From Anaerovibrio sp. JC8 (lineage in GTDB: Bacteria; Bacillota; Negativicutes; Selenomonadales; Selenomonadaceae), in NCBI RefSeq assembly GCF_002100115.1, contig NZ_ANBM01000002.1, positions 1 through 64,000 of the forward strand: 64,000 nt of DNA, written 5' to 3'. The notes beneath the pieces were generated by a model, which saw only the letters and a program-made list of their open reading frames with translations, did not search any database and had not been told where the DNA came from. Both the position numbers and the translations under genes were made by a program. Shown here one piece after another: positions 52,892 to 62,541 of the stretch; positions within the stretch are counted from its first letter, which is position 1; each line of letters starts with the position of its first letter.

Positions 52892-53452
52892 TTATTGACC
52901 CACACCGTCAACTGGTTTTTTTCCAATAAATGTTCCCACAAGGGAATCCCATTTCCCCTGCTCCTTCAGTATAAACTCAATAATCTCCCGAACCGCACCA
53001 TTGCCTCCCTGGGCATCAGCCACCACCTGGGCCAACTCCCTGACCTCCGGCACTGCATCTCCTACTGCACAACCCAAACCGGCCTGCATAATAAGAGGAA
53101 TATCATTTATGTCATCACCTACGTAGGCAATCTCATCGTCCTTAAGGGAGAATTTAAGCTTAAGCTCCTCGTAAGCTCCCCGCTTGTCGATACACCCCTG
53201 GTAAACAGCAGTGAATTTCAGCTCATCAGCCCGTCTGGACATAATGCGGGAGCTACGGCCGGTAATAATGGCACTCTTCAGCCCTGCCTTATGAGCCATG
53301 GCAATTCCCATACCATCCCTGGCTGAAAAAGCCTTCATGGCCTCTCCCTCAGGCCCCATAAAAATACGGCCATTGGTAAGAGTTCCATCCACGTCAAAAA
53401 TAATCATCTTAATTTTCTTGGCAATTGTTGAAGCAGCATTTTTCGTTTTCAT
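52892..53452 (-). CDS. kdsC: 3-deoxy-D-manno-octulosonate 8-phosphate phosphatase
   Basis: HAD-family phosphatase of 186 aa that releases free Kdo from Kdo-8-phosphate. The nucleophile motif is MIIFDVDGTLTNGRI, motif II is IITGRSS, and motif IV is YVGDDINDIPLM-like (YVGDDINDIPLI); there is no large cap, as for the tetrameric KdsC. ATG at 53452 is preferred over the upstream TTG, because GGGAG is nine bases before it. It starts one base after the kdsD stop. Confidence 0.95.
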   Translation of the reverse strand: MKTKNAASTIAKKIKMIIFDVDGTLTNGRIFMGPEGEAMKAFSARDGMGIAMAHKAGLKSAIITGRSSRIMSRRADELKFTAVYQGCIDKRGAYEELKLKFSLKDDEIAYVGDDINDIPLIMQAGLGCAVGDAVPEVRELAQVVADAQGGNGAVREIIEFILKEQGKWDSLVGTFIGKKPVDGVGQ

Positions 53453-53453
53453 A

Positions 53454-54422
53454 TTATACAACTCCCTGACGCAAAAGGTCTGTCAAATGCACAATACCAA
53501 CCGGCTTATTATCAGCATCCACCACCGGCAAAACAGTAATCGGACGTGGCTTATGCTTTTCCATAATACTCAGTGCAGAAGCTGCCAGCTTCTCCTTGGA
53601 AATAGTCTGCGGTGTTTTGGTCATAAGCTCTTCCACCGGCTCATCCAGAAACTGACTGCCCTTGGCAAGACAGCGACGGATATCACCATCTGTCACCAAA
53701 CCTATAAAATTGCCATTATCATCCACCACGGAGGTAGCACCAAGCCCCTTGTCGGTCATCATAAAGAGAGCCTCCTTGGCAGTAGCACTGTAGTGGATAA
53801 TAGGGTTATCCTCACCACTGTGCATAACATTTTCCACTGTCAGCAGCAGACGACGGCCCAAGGAACCACCCGGATGAAACAGTGCAAAATCCTGACGGGT
53901 GAAGTTACGGGCCTCAAGGAGTGCCACCGTAATGGCATCACCCATGGCCAGGGTTGCCGTGGTGCTGGCTGTAGGCGCCAGCCCCAAAGGACATGCCTCT
54001 TTTTCCACGCTGACATCAATAAAGAAATCAGCATTACGCCCCAGGGCAGATTCCCGACGGCCTGACATGGCAATAATTTTGGCACCAATGCGCTTTACCA
54101 CCGGCAGGATATTAACTACCTCCGTGCTTTCACCACTGTTGGAAATAGCTACAACCACATCATCTGCAGTAACCATACCCAAATCGCCGTGAAATGCCTC
54201 GGCAGGATGCATGAAAAATGATGGTGTACCGGTGCTGGCAAGACTGGCGGCAATCTTTCTGCCCACGTGGCCGGATTTGCCCATACCGGTTATAATTACC
54301 CGTGCCTTGCACTCCAATATACACTGAACTGCCTGCACAAATTCCTCATCAACATGATCAATCAGCTTCAAAACTGAGTCGGCTTCAATACGAAGAGTTT
54401 CGATTGCAGAATCCTTAATCAT
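53454..54422 (-). CDS. kdsD: Arabinose-5-phosphate isomerase with SIS and two CBS domains
   Basis: A 322-aa enzyme converting ribulose-5-phosphate to arabinose-5-phosphate, first step of Kdo synthesis. The SIS domain (residues 1-190) shows GMGKSGHVGRKIAASLASTGTPSFFMHPAEAFHGDLGMV in pieces and NSGESTEV. Two CBS domains follow (about 205-322). The catalytic His region AEAFHGDLG is present. It is in the KpsF/GutQ family. It follows kdsA by 22 bp. Confidence 0.96.
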   Translation of the reverse strand: MIKDSAIETLRIEADSVLKLIDHVDEEFVQAVQCILECKARVIITGMGKSGHVGRKIAASLASTGTPSFFMHPAEAFHGDLGMVTADDVVVAISNSGESTEVVNILPVVKRIGAKIIAMSGRRESALGRNADFFIDVSVEKEACPLGLAPTASTTATLAMGDAITVALLEARNFTRQDFALFHPGGSLGRRLLLTVENVMHSGEDNPIIHYSATAKEALFMMTDKGLGATSVVDDNGNFIGLVTDGDIRRCLAKGSQFLDEPVEELMTKTPQTISKEKLAASALSIMEKHKPRPITVLPVVDADNKPVGIVHLTDLLRQGVV

Positions 54423-54444
54423 TTACTACAAGCCTCACAAAAAA

Positions 54445-55269
54445 TCACAACTGTTTTCTTACAATATCATGAATTGCAATGGCATCCTTCAAAAGCTCCT
54501 CCAGCTTATCCAGATAAATCATATTTGGACCGTCGCAGAGAGCCTCCTCAGGATTGTCATGAACCTCCATAAAGAGGGCATCAACACCAGCGCCCACAGC
54601 AGCCCGTACCAGATTTGGCACATACTCGCGATTGCCCGCAGAGCAGGTTCCCGCACCGCCAGGCAGCTGAACGCTATGAGTGCCATCAAATACTACAGGA
54701 TATCCAAAGGAACGCATAATTGGAAATGCACGCATATCCACCACAAGATTATTGTAGCCGAAGGTTGCACCGCGCTCAGTAAGCATAATCTGGGAGCAAC
54801 CTCCCTCATGGAGCTTATCCACTACGTTACGCATATCTGCAGGAGCCATAAACTGGCCCTTCTTGACATTTACCACGGCACCGCTCTTGGCAGCAGCGTA
54901 AAGCAAGTCAGTCTGACGGCACAAAAAAGCCGGAATCTGTATAATATCTGCCACCTTGGCCACAGGCTTGACCTGCTCCTCAGTGTGAATATCAGTAACA
55001 ATAGGCACCTGCAGCTCATCCTTGATATGCTGCAACATCTCCAGACCCTTTTTCAGGCCAGGACCTCTAAAACCGTTAAAGGAAGAACGGTTGGCCTTGT
55101 CAAAAGAAGCCTTGAAAACATAAGGGATACCCAGCTTACCGCAGATTTCCTTGATAGTGCGGCCAATCAGCAGACAACGGTCCATTTCCTCCAGGACACA
55201 TGGGCCAGCCAACAGAGCCAGTGGCTTGCCATTGCCAATTTCAAAATTTCCTACCTGAACAGTATTCAT
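54445..55269 (-). CDS. kdsA: Kdo-8-phosphate synthase, metal-dependent type
   Basis: A 274-aa TIM-barrel enzyme condensing arabinose-5-phosphate and phosphoenolpyruvate. [15 protein letters not shown] carries the Cys of the metal-dependent class at the position where Escherichia has Asn; other landmarks are [44 protein letters not shown] and [11 protein letters not shown]. The ATG at 55269 follows a GGGTGG. It is 20 bp after kdsB, and the four kds genes form one run. Confidence 0.96.
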   Translation of the reverse strand: MNTVQVGNFEIGNGKPLALLAGPCVLEEMDRCLLIGRTIKEICGKLGIPYVFKASFDKANRSSFNGFRGPGLKKGLEMLQHIKDELQVPIVTDIHTEEQVKPVAKVADIIQIPAFLCRQTDLLYAAAKSGAVVNVKKGQFMAPADMRNVVDKLHEGGCSQIMLTERGATFGYNNLVVDMRAFPIMRSFGYPVVFDGTHSVQLPGGAGTCSAGNREYVPNLVRAAVGAGVDALFMEVHDNPEEALCDGPNMIYLDKLEELLKDAIAIHDIVRKQL

Positions 55270-55289
55270 AATGCTACCACCCTTCTTCC

Positions 55290-56042
55290 TTAGGCATTCT
55301 GCCCATCTAAACGCTGTTTATATGCTTTATTTACTGCTTCCAGATCTTCCTTTGTATCCACTCCAACGAAATGGAAGTCAGTTTTGATAACCTTGATTTT
55401 ATAGCCATTTTCCAAAGCCCGAAGCTGCTCCAGAGATTCAGTGGTCTCCAGAGGCGTTGGTTCCATCTTGGCATAATTGAGCAGAAAATCCCGCTTGTAT
55501 GCATAAATGCCAATGTGCTTATACACTGTGACCCCCGTATCCTCTCTCGGATATGGAAGGACACTTCTGGAGAAATACAGGGCGTAGCCCTTTTTATCAG
55601 TAATCACCTTAACATTATTTGGATTTTTGATATCCTCAGAATTGGTCATGGGTGACTTCACTGTGGCCATCTGCAAATCCGGGTCATCGTCAAAGGCTGC
55701 TGCCAATTCATCAATAAGGGATGGCTCTATCATAGGCTCATCACCCTGAACATTGATAATAAGCTCTGCCTCCGGATGAGCTGCAGCCACCTCTGCCAAA
55801 CGGTCTGTGCCCGTTGGATGGTCCTTGGCAGTCATCATTGCCTGGCCGCCATTTTTTACCACAGCCTCATAAACCCGCTCATCATCAACAGCCGCAATAA
55901 CTCCCGTAAGGCGTTTTGCCTTGGCTGCCTGCTCATAAACCCTGGAAATCATAGGCTTGCCGCATATATCTGCCAGGGGCTTCCCCGGAAGGCGAGTAGA
56001 TGCAAAACGCGCCGGAATTACACAAAGTGTATTCATTGACAT
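55290..56042 (-). CDS. kdsB: CMP-Kdo synthetase
   Basis: A 250-aa nucleotidyltransferase that activates Kdo with CTP. The N terminus [23 protein letters not shown] is the CTP-binding signature, with [12 protein letters not shown] and [12 protein letters not shown] also present. [13 protein letters not shown] completes the active site region. Start ATG at 56042 (a second ATG two codons on). It lies 18 bp after the waaA-lpxK fusion gene. Confidence 0.97.
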   Translation of the reverse strand: MSMNTLCVIPARFASTRLPGKPLADICGKPMISRVYEQAAKAKRLTGVIAAVDDERVYEAVVKNGGQAMMTAKDHPTGTDRLAEVAAAHPEAELIINVQGDEPMIEPSLIDELAAAFDDDPDLQMATVKSPMTNSEDIKNPNNVKVITDKKGYALYFSRSVLPYPREDTGVTVYKHIGIYAYKRDFLLNYAKMEPTPLETTESLEQLRALENGYKIKVIKTDFHFVGVDTKEDLEAVNKAYKQRLDGQNA

Positions 56043-56060
56043 ATCAGCCTCTCTTTAATA

Positions 56061-58553
56061 TTAGACTTTCCGCTGCCCCAGCTTTTCAGCAATTTTCTTC
56101 TGCAGCAGCTCCTCAAATTCATCCTTGCCATTCTGGAGTACCACCTCAACAGTGAGTATGAGTACTGGAATAGCCTTATCATCAGGCACCGCTGCCAGGA
56201 ATTCCATCGGCAGCTTAACCGCATCCTTCTCAGTGGTTACAATGGCCTCAGCCCCCTGACGGACAGCCTGCTCCATGGCATCCACCATTTCCTCCTGGGT
56301 ATATTCATGGTGATCCGGGAAACGGAAGCTTTCGATAATTTCCGCTCCGGCACTGGCCACCGTCTGCTCAAAGGATGACGGATTGCCTATGGCGGAAAGG
56401 GCAACTACCTTCTTGCCCTTAATGACGGAAATGGACATTCCCTCGCTGGCCACATTGCGCTTCCAGTCACACAGCTCTATGCAGGACTGAGGATGATGGA
56501 TACTCTCCACTATGGTAGGATTGCTGCCATACCTGGCAATCTGATCCCTGATATATTTCTTGAAGCCTGGAAGCCCCTGATCCACCTTGGTCATAAGGCA
56601 CACATCAGCACGCTCCAGGTGGGTAATTGGCTCACGGAGTGTGCCCCTTGGCAGCACATGGCCATTGCCAAAGAGGTTAACTGAATCAATAAGCACCACA
56701 TCCAAATCACGGGCCAGCTTCCAGTGCTGGAAGCCGTCATCCAGTATGGCCACCTCAGCACCAAAATGCTCCACGGCATACCGGCCGGTTTTATAGCGGT
56801 CACGGCCAATTAACACCGGAACCTCCGGCAGGTGCTTGGCCAGCATATAGGCCTCATCACCGGCCTGATCAGCTTCCATGTAGATATGGCCTCCATCTGA
56901 TACCAGACCGACCTCCCCCTGCCACTTGGCACGGTAGCCCCGGTTAAGGATAACCACCTTATAGCCCAGATCCCGAATATATCTGGCCAAACGCTGGGCC
57001 GTAGGGGTCTTGCCAGTACCACCCACAGTAATATTGCCCAAACTGATTACGAAGCAATCCAGCTTGTTGGTCTTTACAATACCAAATTTATAGCTGTCCA
57101 GCTTCAGATTTACCAGCATACTGTACACCTTGGAAAGTATGAACAGTACAGCCATTACGCAACGTGTAAAAAAGCCCTGTGGTTCCTTATTATGGATAAT
57201 CTGCATGAAATAGGTCTGAAAGTTTTCCAACTTGTCGGTGGCCTTGACCTTGTTCATTTCCACCTTGGTGAGAAGATCATTAAGAATTATGGCAGTTCTA
57301 TGTGCTGCCCCCTTGTTCTCCTTAACAATGGCCAGGGTTTCAGCTTCCATGCGATGACGTTCCACATCATCTCTGAAGAGATGCAGTGCCTCCACTGCCA
57401 GCCCGTCCCCATTCTTGACGGTAACTACCGCATTGCGCTTCTTGAATAATACGTGGGTATCCTTAAAATTCTGCATGTTTTCACCCACGATAATGGCCTT
57501 GCCATGGGCAGCCGGCTCCAAAATATTATGGCCGCCATGTGGCACAAGGGTACCACCTACAAAAATAACATCACCCACACTGTACATTTTTCCCAGCTCA
57601 CCAATGGTGTTCAGTATTACCACGTCATGGTCAGTGGAGAAATTCTCCTGCAGCTGGGTTCTGGTCACTGCCTTAAAACAGTACTGATCACAAATCTCCA
57701 AAATTTCATTGGTCCGAAGAATAGCCCGTGGAGCAATAACCAGCTTGGCCTTTGGAAAAAGACGACGTATATCGTTAAATGCCCGAATTACATGTTCTTC
57801 TTCACCCTTGTGTGTAGAACCGGCCAGCAGTACCCCCTGATTATCTTCCAGCCCCAGCTCCAGCAGCAGATTGCGCTTTTCCTCAGGGCTTACATCTGTA
57901 TAGGTCTGATCATACTTAGTATTGCCGGTTACCGTCACCAGGTCCGGATCGGCCCCCAGCTTCAGAATATTTTCCGCATCCACATTGGACTGCATGGCAA
58001 AAACCTTAATGGAGCTCAGTATTTCATCCCACAGGCCCATCATATAACGATAGCTCTTGGCACTCTTGTCGCTGATTCGGCCATTAACCATAAGCACCGG
58101 AATATCAAGCTTTTTGCAGGCTCTGAGGAAGTTGGGCCAAAGCTCGGTCTCCACTGGCATAAACACCCGTGGGCGCACCCTATATAGAAGATTGGCTGAT
58201 AACCACGGCAAATCAAAAGGGAAGTGAATTATGCTGTCCGCGTCCTTAATAATGCGGTTAGCCATTTCATAGCCACTGTTGGTAAACACCGATACTAGAA
58301 TCGGGCTCTGGGGGAATTCCTTGTGGAACTCCTTAATCAGCGGACTGGCAGCCACAATTTCACCTACAGAGGCCGCATGAACCCATATACAATTTTTACG
58401 GGCGACCTTGTCCAGGGCATGCTTGGGCAAAAATCCCAGTTGCTGCCTGATTCGTTCTACGAATCCCTTTTCCCGGACAGCCCTGATGCAGAATACGGGA
58501 GTCATGAGAATGACCGCCAATATGCCTGCAATATTGTACACTAAATGGAGCAT
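56061..58553 (-). CDS. waaA-lpxK: Fusion of Kdo transferase (WaaA) and tetraacyldisaccharide 4'-kinase (LpxK)
   Basis: A single open frame of 830 aa. Residues 1-430 are WaaA/KdtA (GT30): an N-terminal membrane anchor, the catalytic Glu65 in HAASVGEIVA, FMPVETELWPN and HGGHNILEPAAHGK. Residues 435-500 are a linker with a hydrophobic helix. Residues 500-830 are LpxK with Walker A in GNITVGGTGKTPT (506-518), RGYRAKWQG, DEAYMLAK and ILDDGFQHWKLARD. It thus combines 4'-phosphorylation of the lipid A disaccharide and Kdo transfer at the cytoplasmic face. Each domain is of full length and no stop or frame break separates them. It lies between msbA and kdsB. Confidence 0.95.
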   Translation of the reverse strand: MLHLVYNIAGILAVILMTPVFCIRAVREKGFVERIRQQLGFLPKHALDKVARKNCIWVHAASVGEIVAASPLIKEFHKEFPQSPILVSVFTNSGYEMANRIIKDADSIIHFPFDLPWLSANLLYRVRPRVFMPVETELWPNFLRACKKLDIPVLMVNGRISDKSAKSYRYMMGLWDEILSSIKVFAMQSNVDAENILKLGADPDLVTVTGNTKYDQTYTDVSPEEKRNLLLELGLEDNQGVLLAGSTHKGEEEHVIRAFNDIRRLFPKAKLVIAPRAILRTNEILEICDQYCFKAVTRTQLQENFSTDHDVVILNTIGELGKMYSVGDVIFVGGTLVPHGGHNILEPAAHGKAIIVGENMQNFKDTHVLFKKRNAVVTVKNGDGLAVEALHLFRDDVERHRMEAETLAIVKENKGAAHRTAIILNDLLTKVEMNKVKATDKLENFQTYFMQIIHNKEPQGFFTRCVMAVLFILSKVYSMLVNLKLDSYKFGIVKTNKLDCFVISLGNITVGGTGKTPTAQRLARYIRDLGYKVVILNRGYRAKWQGEVGLVSDGGHIYMEADQAGDEAYMLAKHLPEVPVLIGRDRYKTGRYAVEHFGAEVAILDDGFQHWKLARDLDVVLIDSVNLFGNGHVLPRGTLREPITHLERADVCLMTKVDQGLPGFKKYIRDQIARYGSNPTIVESIHHPQSCIELCDWKRNVASEGMSISVIKGKKVVALSAIGNPSSFEQTVASAGAEIIESFRFPDHHEYTQEEMVDAMEQAVRQGAEAIVTTEKDAVKLPMEFLAAVPDDKAIPVLILTVEVVLQNGKDEFEELLQKKIAEKLGQRKV

Positions 58554-58583
58554 ATAATAATTTTCTCCTCAAAAACGTGAAAC

Positions 58584-60314
58584 TTACGCATTACTGTTAC
58601 GGAACTGTATATTGTAGAGGTTGCTGTACAAACCATCATTGGCCAGCAGCTCCTCATGGGTGCCATGCTCAACCACATGTCCATTTTCCACTACAAAAAT
58701 CTGGTCTGCATTAAAAATGGTGGACAGACGGTGAGCAATAACAAAGGAAGTGCGGCCCACCATGAGATGGTCCAAGGCCTCCTGCACTATTTTCTCACTT
58801 TCCGTATCCAAGGCCGAGGTTGCCTCATCCAGTATCAGCACCCGCGGGTTCTTCAAAATAGCCCGGGCAATAGCCAAACGCTGACGCTGGCCACCGGAAA
58901 GGTTCAGCCCCCGTTCACCAATCTTGGTATCATAACCATCAGGAAGCTCCCGGATAAATTCATCTGCATTGGCAGCCTTGGAGGCCTCAATTATTTCTTC
59001 ATCCGTGGCGTCCAACCGGCCATAACGGATATTCTCCATTACGGTGGTACTGAACAGCATGGTCTCCTGAGGTACCAGACCAATCTGTTCTCTCAGTGAG
59101 GCCGTGGTCACCTCCCGCACATCATAGCCATCAATGGTAATGCTCCCGGAATCTATATCATAAAATCTTGGAATCAAATTAGCTATGGTGGACTTACCGC
59201 TACCACTTGGACCTACCAGGGCAATCATCTGGCCAGGTTCCGCTGTAAGGCTGACATTGGCCAAGGCTGCCTGGCCTTCCTTGTAGGAGAAGGTAACATC
59301 ATCAAAGACCACCTTGCCCTCGATTTTAGGCAGCACCTTGGAATCAGGACCATCCTTAATCTGCTCATCCATATCCATAACCTCAAACACGCGCTCAGCA
59401 GCTGCCATGGCCTTCTGAATGGCGCCATAGACACGGCTTAGACGCTTTACGGGATTGGCCAGATTAACGGCATAGGTCAGGAATGCCACCAGCTCACCGG
59501 CAGTAATGGTTTCGTTGACAACCTCATAGCCACCGAACCATACTATGAAGGTCACCGCCACTGCGGCCAGAAACTCCACAGTAGGAGTCAACAGGCTCAT
59601 GAGCTTCACATTCTTCATGGCTGCCTGAAAATTCAGCACATTCTGATGATCAAAACGCTTAATCTCATAGGCCTCACGGACAAAGGACTTTACCACCCTG
59701 ATAGCCGCAATGCTCTCCTGAAGCATGGAGGTAATATCAGCCAAGCGCTCCTGTATAAGAGTGCCGGAAGATTTAAGCTTACGACCAAAAATCTTCATGG
59801 CATAGCCTACCAGCGGGATGGTCATCAAGGTCAACAAGCTCAAACGCCAGTCCAGATAAACCATCATTACCAGCGATCCCACCAATACGGATGCCTCAGT
59901 TACCATCTCAATAAGGTTATTGACAATGGCACTCTGCATGGCAGCCACATCGTTGGTAATATAACTCATTACCGTACCAGTCTGCTGCTTGTCATAGTAG
60001 GACAGCGGCATTTTCTGAAACTTGCGGAACAAGATGCTACGGACATCAATAATAACCTTTTCCCCCACGTAGGACACCAGATAGCTCTGACCATAGTAGA
60101 ACACGCCCCGAAGGAACATTACCACCAAAATACCAATGGCAATCAGGTTCAGCATATACATATCCTTTTCCATGAGCACCTTATCAATCATGTCCTTGAT
60201 AATCCATGGAAGATATAGATTGGCTCCTGCTGCCATAATAATACAAAATACTGCCGCCACCAGTCTTCTGGTATAAGGCTTTATATACATAAGCAGACGC
60301 TTATAATTCTTCAT
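58584..60314 (-). CDS. msbA: MsbA-like lipid A ABC exporter
   Basis: A 576-aa half-transporter with a six-helix membrane domain (residues 1-310) and an ATPase domain (330-576). Walker A is VGPSGSGKST, signature NLSGGQRQRLAIARA, Walker B VLILDEATSALD, switch His in IAHRLSTI. Its position between lpxB and the waaA-lpxK fusion points to flipping of core-lipid A across the inner membrane, though the family includes drug exporters. The ATG at 60314 directly follows the lpxB stop. Confidence 0.95.
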   Translation of the reverse strand: MKNYKRLLMYIKPYTRRLVAAVFCIIMAAGANLYLPWIIKDMIDKVLMEKDMYMLNLIAIGILVVMFLRGVFYYGQSYLVSYVGEKVIIDVRSILFRKFQKMPLSYYDKQQTGTVMSYITNDVAAMQSAIVNNLIEMVTEASVLVGSLVMMVYLDWRLSLLTLMTIPLVGYAMKIFGRKLKSSGTLIQERLADITSMLQESIAAIRVVKSFVREAYEIKRFDHQNVLNFQAAMKNVKLMSLLTPTVEFLAAVAVTFIVWFGGYEVVNETITAGELVAFLTYAVNLANPVKRLSRVYGAIQKAMAAAERVFEVMDMDEQIKDGPDSKVLPKIEGKVVFDDVTFSYKEGQAALANVSLTAEPGQMIALVGPSGSGKSTIANLIPRFYDIDSGSITIDGYDVREVTTASLREQIGLVPQETMLFSTTVMENIRYGRLDATDEEIIEASKAANADEFIRELPDGYDTKIGERGLNLSGGQRQRLAIARAILKNPRVLILDEATSALDTESEKIVQEALDHLMVGRTSFVIAHRLSTIFNADQIFVVENGHVVEHGTHEELLANDGLYSNLYNIQFRNSNA

Positions 60315-61475
60315 TTATTTACTAACCTCCAGGCGGTCCCTGCCATATCTTTCTGCCGCCGCCAATATTTTCTCTGCTACTCTGGATGCTGCACCAGGCT
60401 TGCCCAGCTTGGCTACAGCTTCCCTCAGGCCTTCCAGGACCCTGTCCCGAAAGCCCTTCTCTGCATAATACTTTCTTGCCTCTTCAAATATTCTTGGGCC
60501 CGTAACCTCATTCTGCAAAAGCTCCTTTTGCACCTGACGTCCCATCAAAATATTTGGCAATGTAAAAAATTCGATATCAACCAATAATTTGCCAATGGCA
60601 TAGTTAAAGGATGCCATCTTGTAAAGGCAAACACAGGGAAGCCCCAAAAGAGCTGCCTCCATTACCACCGTACCAGATGTTGCCAACGCAAATGACCCAA
60701 TGGACATGAGGTCATAGTTCTTATCCTCAGTATAATGGACAGTCACCTTATATGGGGCCGCAATATCCGTAACCAGCTTCCTGTCTATCCCCGGTGCCAC
60801 CGGTAAATAAAACTCCAATACATCATTTTCCTGCCGCAAAAGCTCTGCAGCCTCCAGCATGGACGGCAGCAGCATGTTTATTTCCTGCCTACGGCTACCC
60901 GGCAACAGAATAACAGGCTGCTTTCCATCAGGCACACCAAAGTATCGGCGTGCCTCTGTCTCCGTCATGGATGGCTTAACCGTATCCACCAGCGGATTAC
61001 CATTAAATGAAATATTGGCTCCCGCAGCCTCATATACAGGCAGTTCAAAAGGAAAAATGGCCGCAAATTCATCTGCAATGGCTGCACATTTTCTGGCCCG
61101 TCCTTTCCGCCATGCCCAGGCGGAAGGCGGAATGTATGAAAACACCGGTATACCCATGGCCTTGGCTTTTTTTGCCAACCGCCAGTTAAAATCCGGGTAA
61201 TCTATCAATACTAACAGGTCGGGCTTCTCTGCTCTCATAAAAGCCTCCAGCTTATCCAAAAGAGCAAATATCCTCCGAAGGTTTTTAATAACCTCCCAGA
61301 CCCCCATAATGCTATATTCCCGCATATCAGAGCACAGGCGAACTCCTGCCGCTGCCATTTTAGGCCCCCCGAAGCCGACTAACTCCGCCTGGGGACACTT
61401 TTCCAAAACAGCCCTGGCCAGGCTTTCCCCATGCACGTCCCCAGAGGGTTCTCCAGCAGAAAACATTATTTTCAC
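60315..61475 (-). CDS. lpxB: Lipid-A-disaccharide synthase
   Basis: A 386-aa GT19 glycosyltransferase joining UDP-2,3-diacylglucosamine and lipid X. KIMFSAGEPSGDVHGESLARAV at the N terminus, SYIPPSAWAWRKGRARKCA, LPGSRRQEI and TSGTVVMEAALLGLPCV are diagnostic. The start is GTG at 61475 with AAGGAGG upstream. It is the first gene of a run that follows the lpxI terminator. The region upstream holds the second copy of the repeat element, whose TATAAT (61531-61536) faces this gene. Confidence 0.97.
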   Translation of the reverse strand: MKIMFSAGEPSGDVHGESLARAVLEKCPQAELVGFGGPKMAAAGVRLCSDMREYSIMGVWEVIKNLRRIFALLDKLEAFMRAEKPDLLVLIDYPDFNWRLAKKAKAMGIPVFSYIPPSAWAWRKGRARKCAAIADEFAAIFPFELPVYEAAGANISFNGNPLVDTVKPSMTETEARRYFGVPDGKQPVILLPGSRRQEINMLLPSMLEAAELLRQENDVLEFYLPVAPGIDRKLVTDIAAPYKVTVHYTEDKNYDLMSIGSFALATSGTVVMEAALLGLPCVCLYKMASFNYAIGKLLVDIEFFTLPNILMGRQVQKELLQNEVTGPRIFEEARKYYAEKGFRDRVLEGLREAVAKLGKPGAASRVAEKILAAAERYGRDRLEVSK

Positions 61476-61529
61476 AATAGGCCCTCCTTAAAAATACGCG
61501 CAAAAATCCATTAAAAAAGCATTACAATA

Positions 61530-61609
61530 TATTATAACGCAGTTGTTCAAATTTTGCCACAGGCAAAATAACCTTATAACGCGTTTCAACGTGATAGAAG
61601 ATATAACAT
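61530..61609. repeat. Two-copy structured element, copy 2
   Basis: Counterpart of 4046-4138, with TATTATAACGCA, TTGTTCA, a perfect hairpin (ATTTTGCC 61551-61558 with GGCAAAAT 61562-61569), GCGTTTCAACG (61581-61591) and TATAACAT. The hairpin sequence differs from copy 1 but remains paired. On the minus strand it contains TATAAT (61531-61536), placed to drive lpxB. Confidence 0.6.
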
Positions 61610-61671
61610 TTTTTATTTCAAAAGAAATATCTTAAATCACGTTATCGCACATTTCTCTAAAACGCACAAGA

Positions 61672-61699
61672 AAAGGGCCTGAAATCTCAGCCCCTTTTC
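61672..61699 (-). terminator. Terminator after lpxI
   Basis: AAAAGGGCCTGA pairs with TCAGCCCCTTTT around AATC. On the minus strand it lies 18 bp after the lpxI stop. Confidence 0.8.
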
Positions 61700-61716
61700 C
61701 ATTATTTTTCATATTT

Positions 61717-62526
61717 TTATTCCATAACAGCAATGGTAATGTCATTGGCATCGGCCATTTCAATAACCTTGGCCCTGTCCACCAGCAATGTTCTGCCAGC
61801 CTCAATAACCAAAGCCTTGGCTCCCACAGAAATCATGCTTTCAAGAGTTGTAGTACCAACAGCAGGAACATCAAAGCGCAAATCCTGATTTGGCTTGGCA
61901 ACCTTGGCTACCACGGCACCACCACGGGCCAGCTCGCCGCCACGGCGAATGCAGGCATCGGTACCCTCAATAGCCTCCAGTGCCATAACCCCCAGCTGCT
62001 TTACCACAGCAGTCTGTCCCACATCAAGACGGCCAATCTCCCGGGCCATCTCCATGCCGAACTTCATATCCTTTATTTCTTCATCAGTCGGCTGCCGCTT
62101 AGTGAGAACACCCACCTCAGGCATTAGGGATTTAATCAGTGCTGTCTGGTCAAAAGCCACCAGATCATCCTTGGCCAACTCCTTAATAAAGGCCAGCATC
62201 AAGGTATCATCCTTACGGTCCGGCAAAGTAAATATCAGGGAAAGCATACGAAGATCCGGCTGCACATGCTGACCACTATAGAGAATCTCCTTGGTAACCT
62301 TGCCAATCATGGTTACCTGCTGAACCCTATTTTCCTTCAAGTAGTCGATGATAGCCTGCAACTGGGCCACATTTATATCCTTGTAGCCAGCGGTGCATTC
62401 CTTTAACTCCTCATCGACTCCAGGAACCAAGCCCACACAATATACCTCATAGCCCATAGCCTTAGCCGCCATTGCACATTCCACAGGCAAACGGCCCACA
62501 CCAGCCAAAAGACCAATTTTTTCCAT
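61717..62526 (-). CDS. lpxI: UDP-2,3-diacylglucosamine pyrophosphatase, LpxI type
   Basis: A 269-aa enzyme releasing lipid X and UMP from UDP-2,3-diacylglucosamine, the analogue of LpxH in bacteria that lack it. IGLLAGVGRLPVECAMAAKAMGYEV begins the N-terminal domain, and the C-terminal half has the family stretch ALEAIEGTDACIRRGGELA and DLRFDVPAVGTTTLESM. The ATG at 62526 follows an AGGCTAGG region. It lies 16 bp after lpxA and is followed by a terminator. No lpxH was seen. Confidence 0.95.
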   Translation of the reverse strand: MEKIGLLAGVGRLPVECAMAAKAMGYEVYCVGLVPGVDEELKECTAGYKDINVAQLQAIIDYLKENRVQQVTMIGKVTKEILYSGQHVQPDLRMLSLIFTLPDRKDDTLMLAFIKELAKDDLVAFDQTALIKSLMPEVGVLTKRQPTDEEIKDMKFGMEMAREIGRLDVGQTAVVKQLGVMALEAIEGTDACIRRGGELARGGAVVAKVAKPNQDLRFDVPAVGTTTLESMISVGAKALVIEAGRTLLVDRAKVIEMADANDITIAVME

Positions 62527-62541
62527 ACCTAGCCTCCGATA

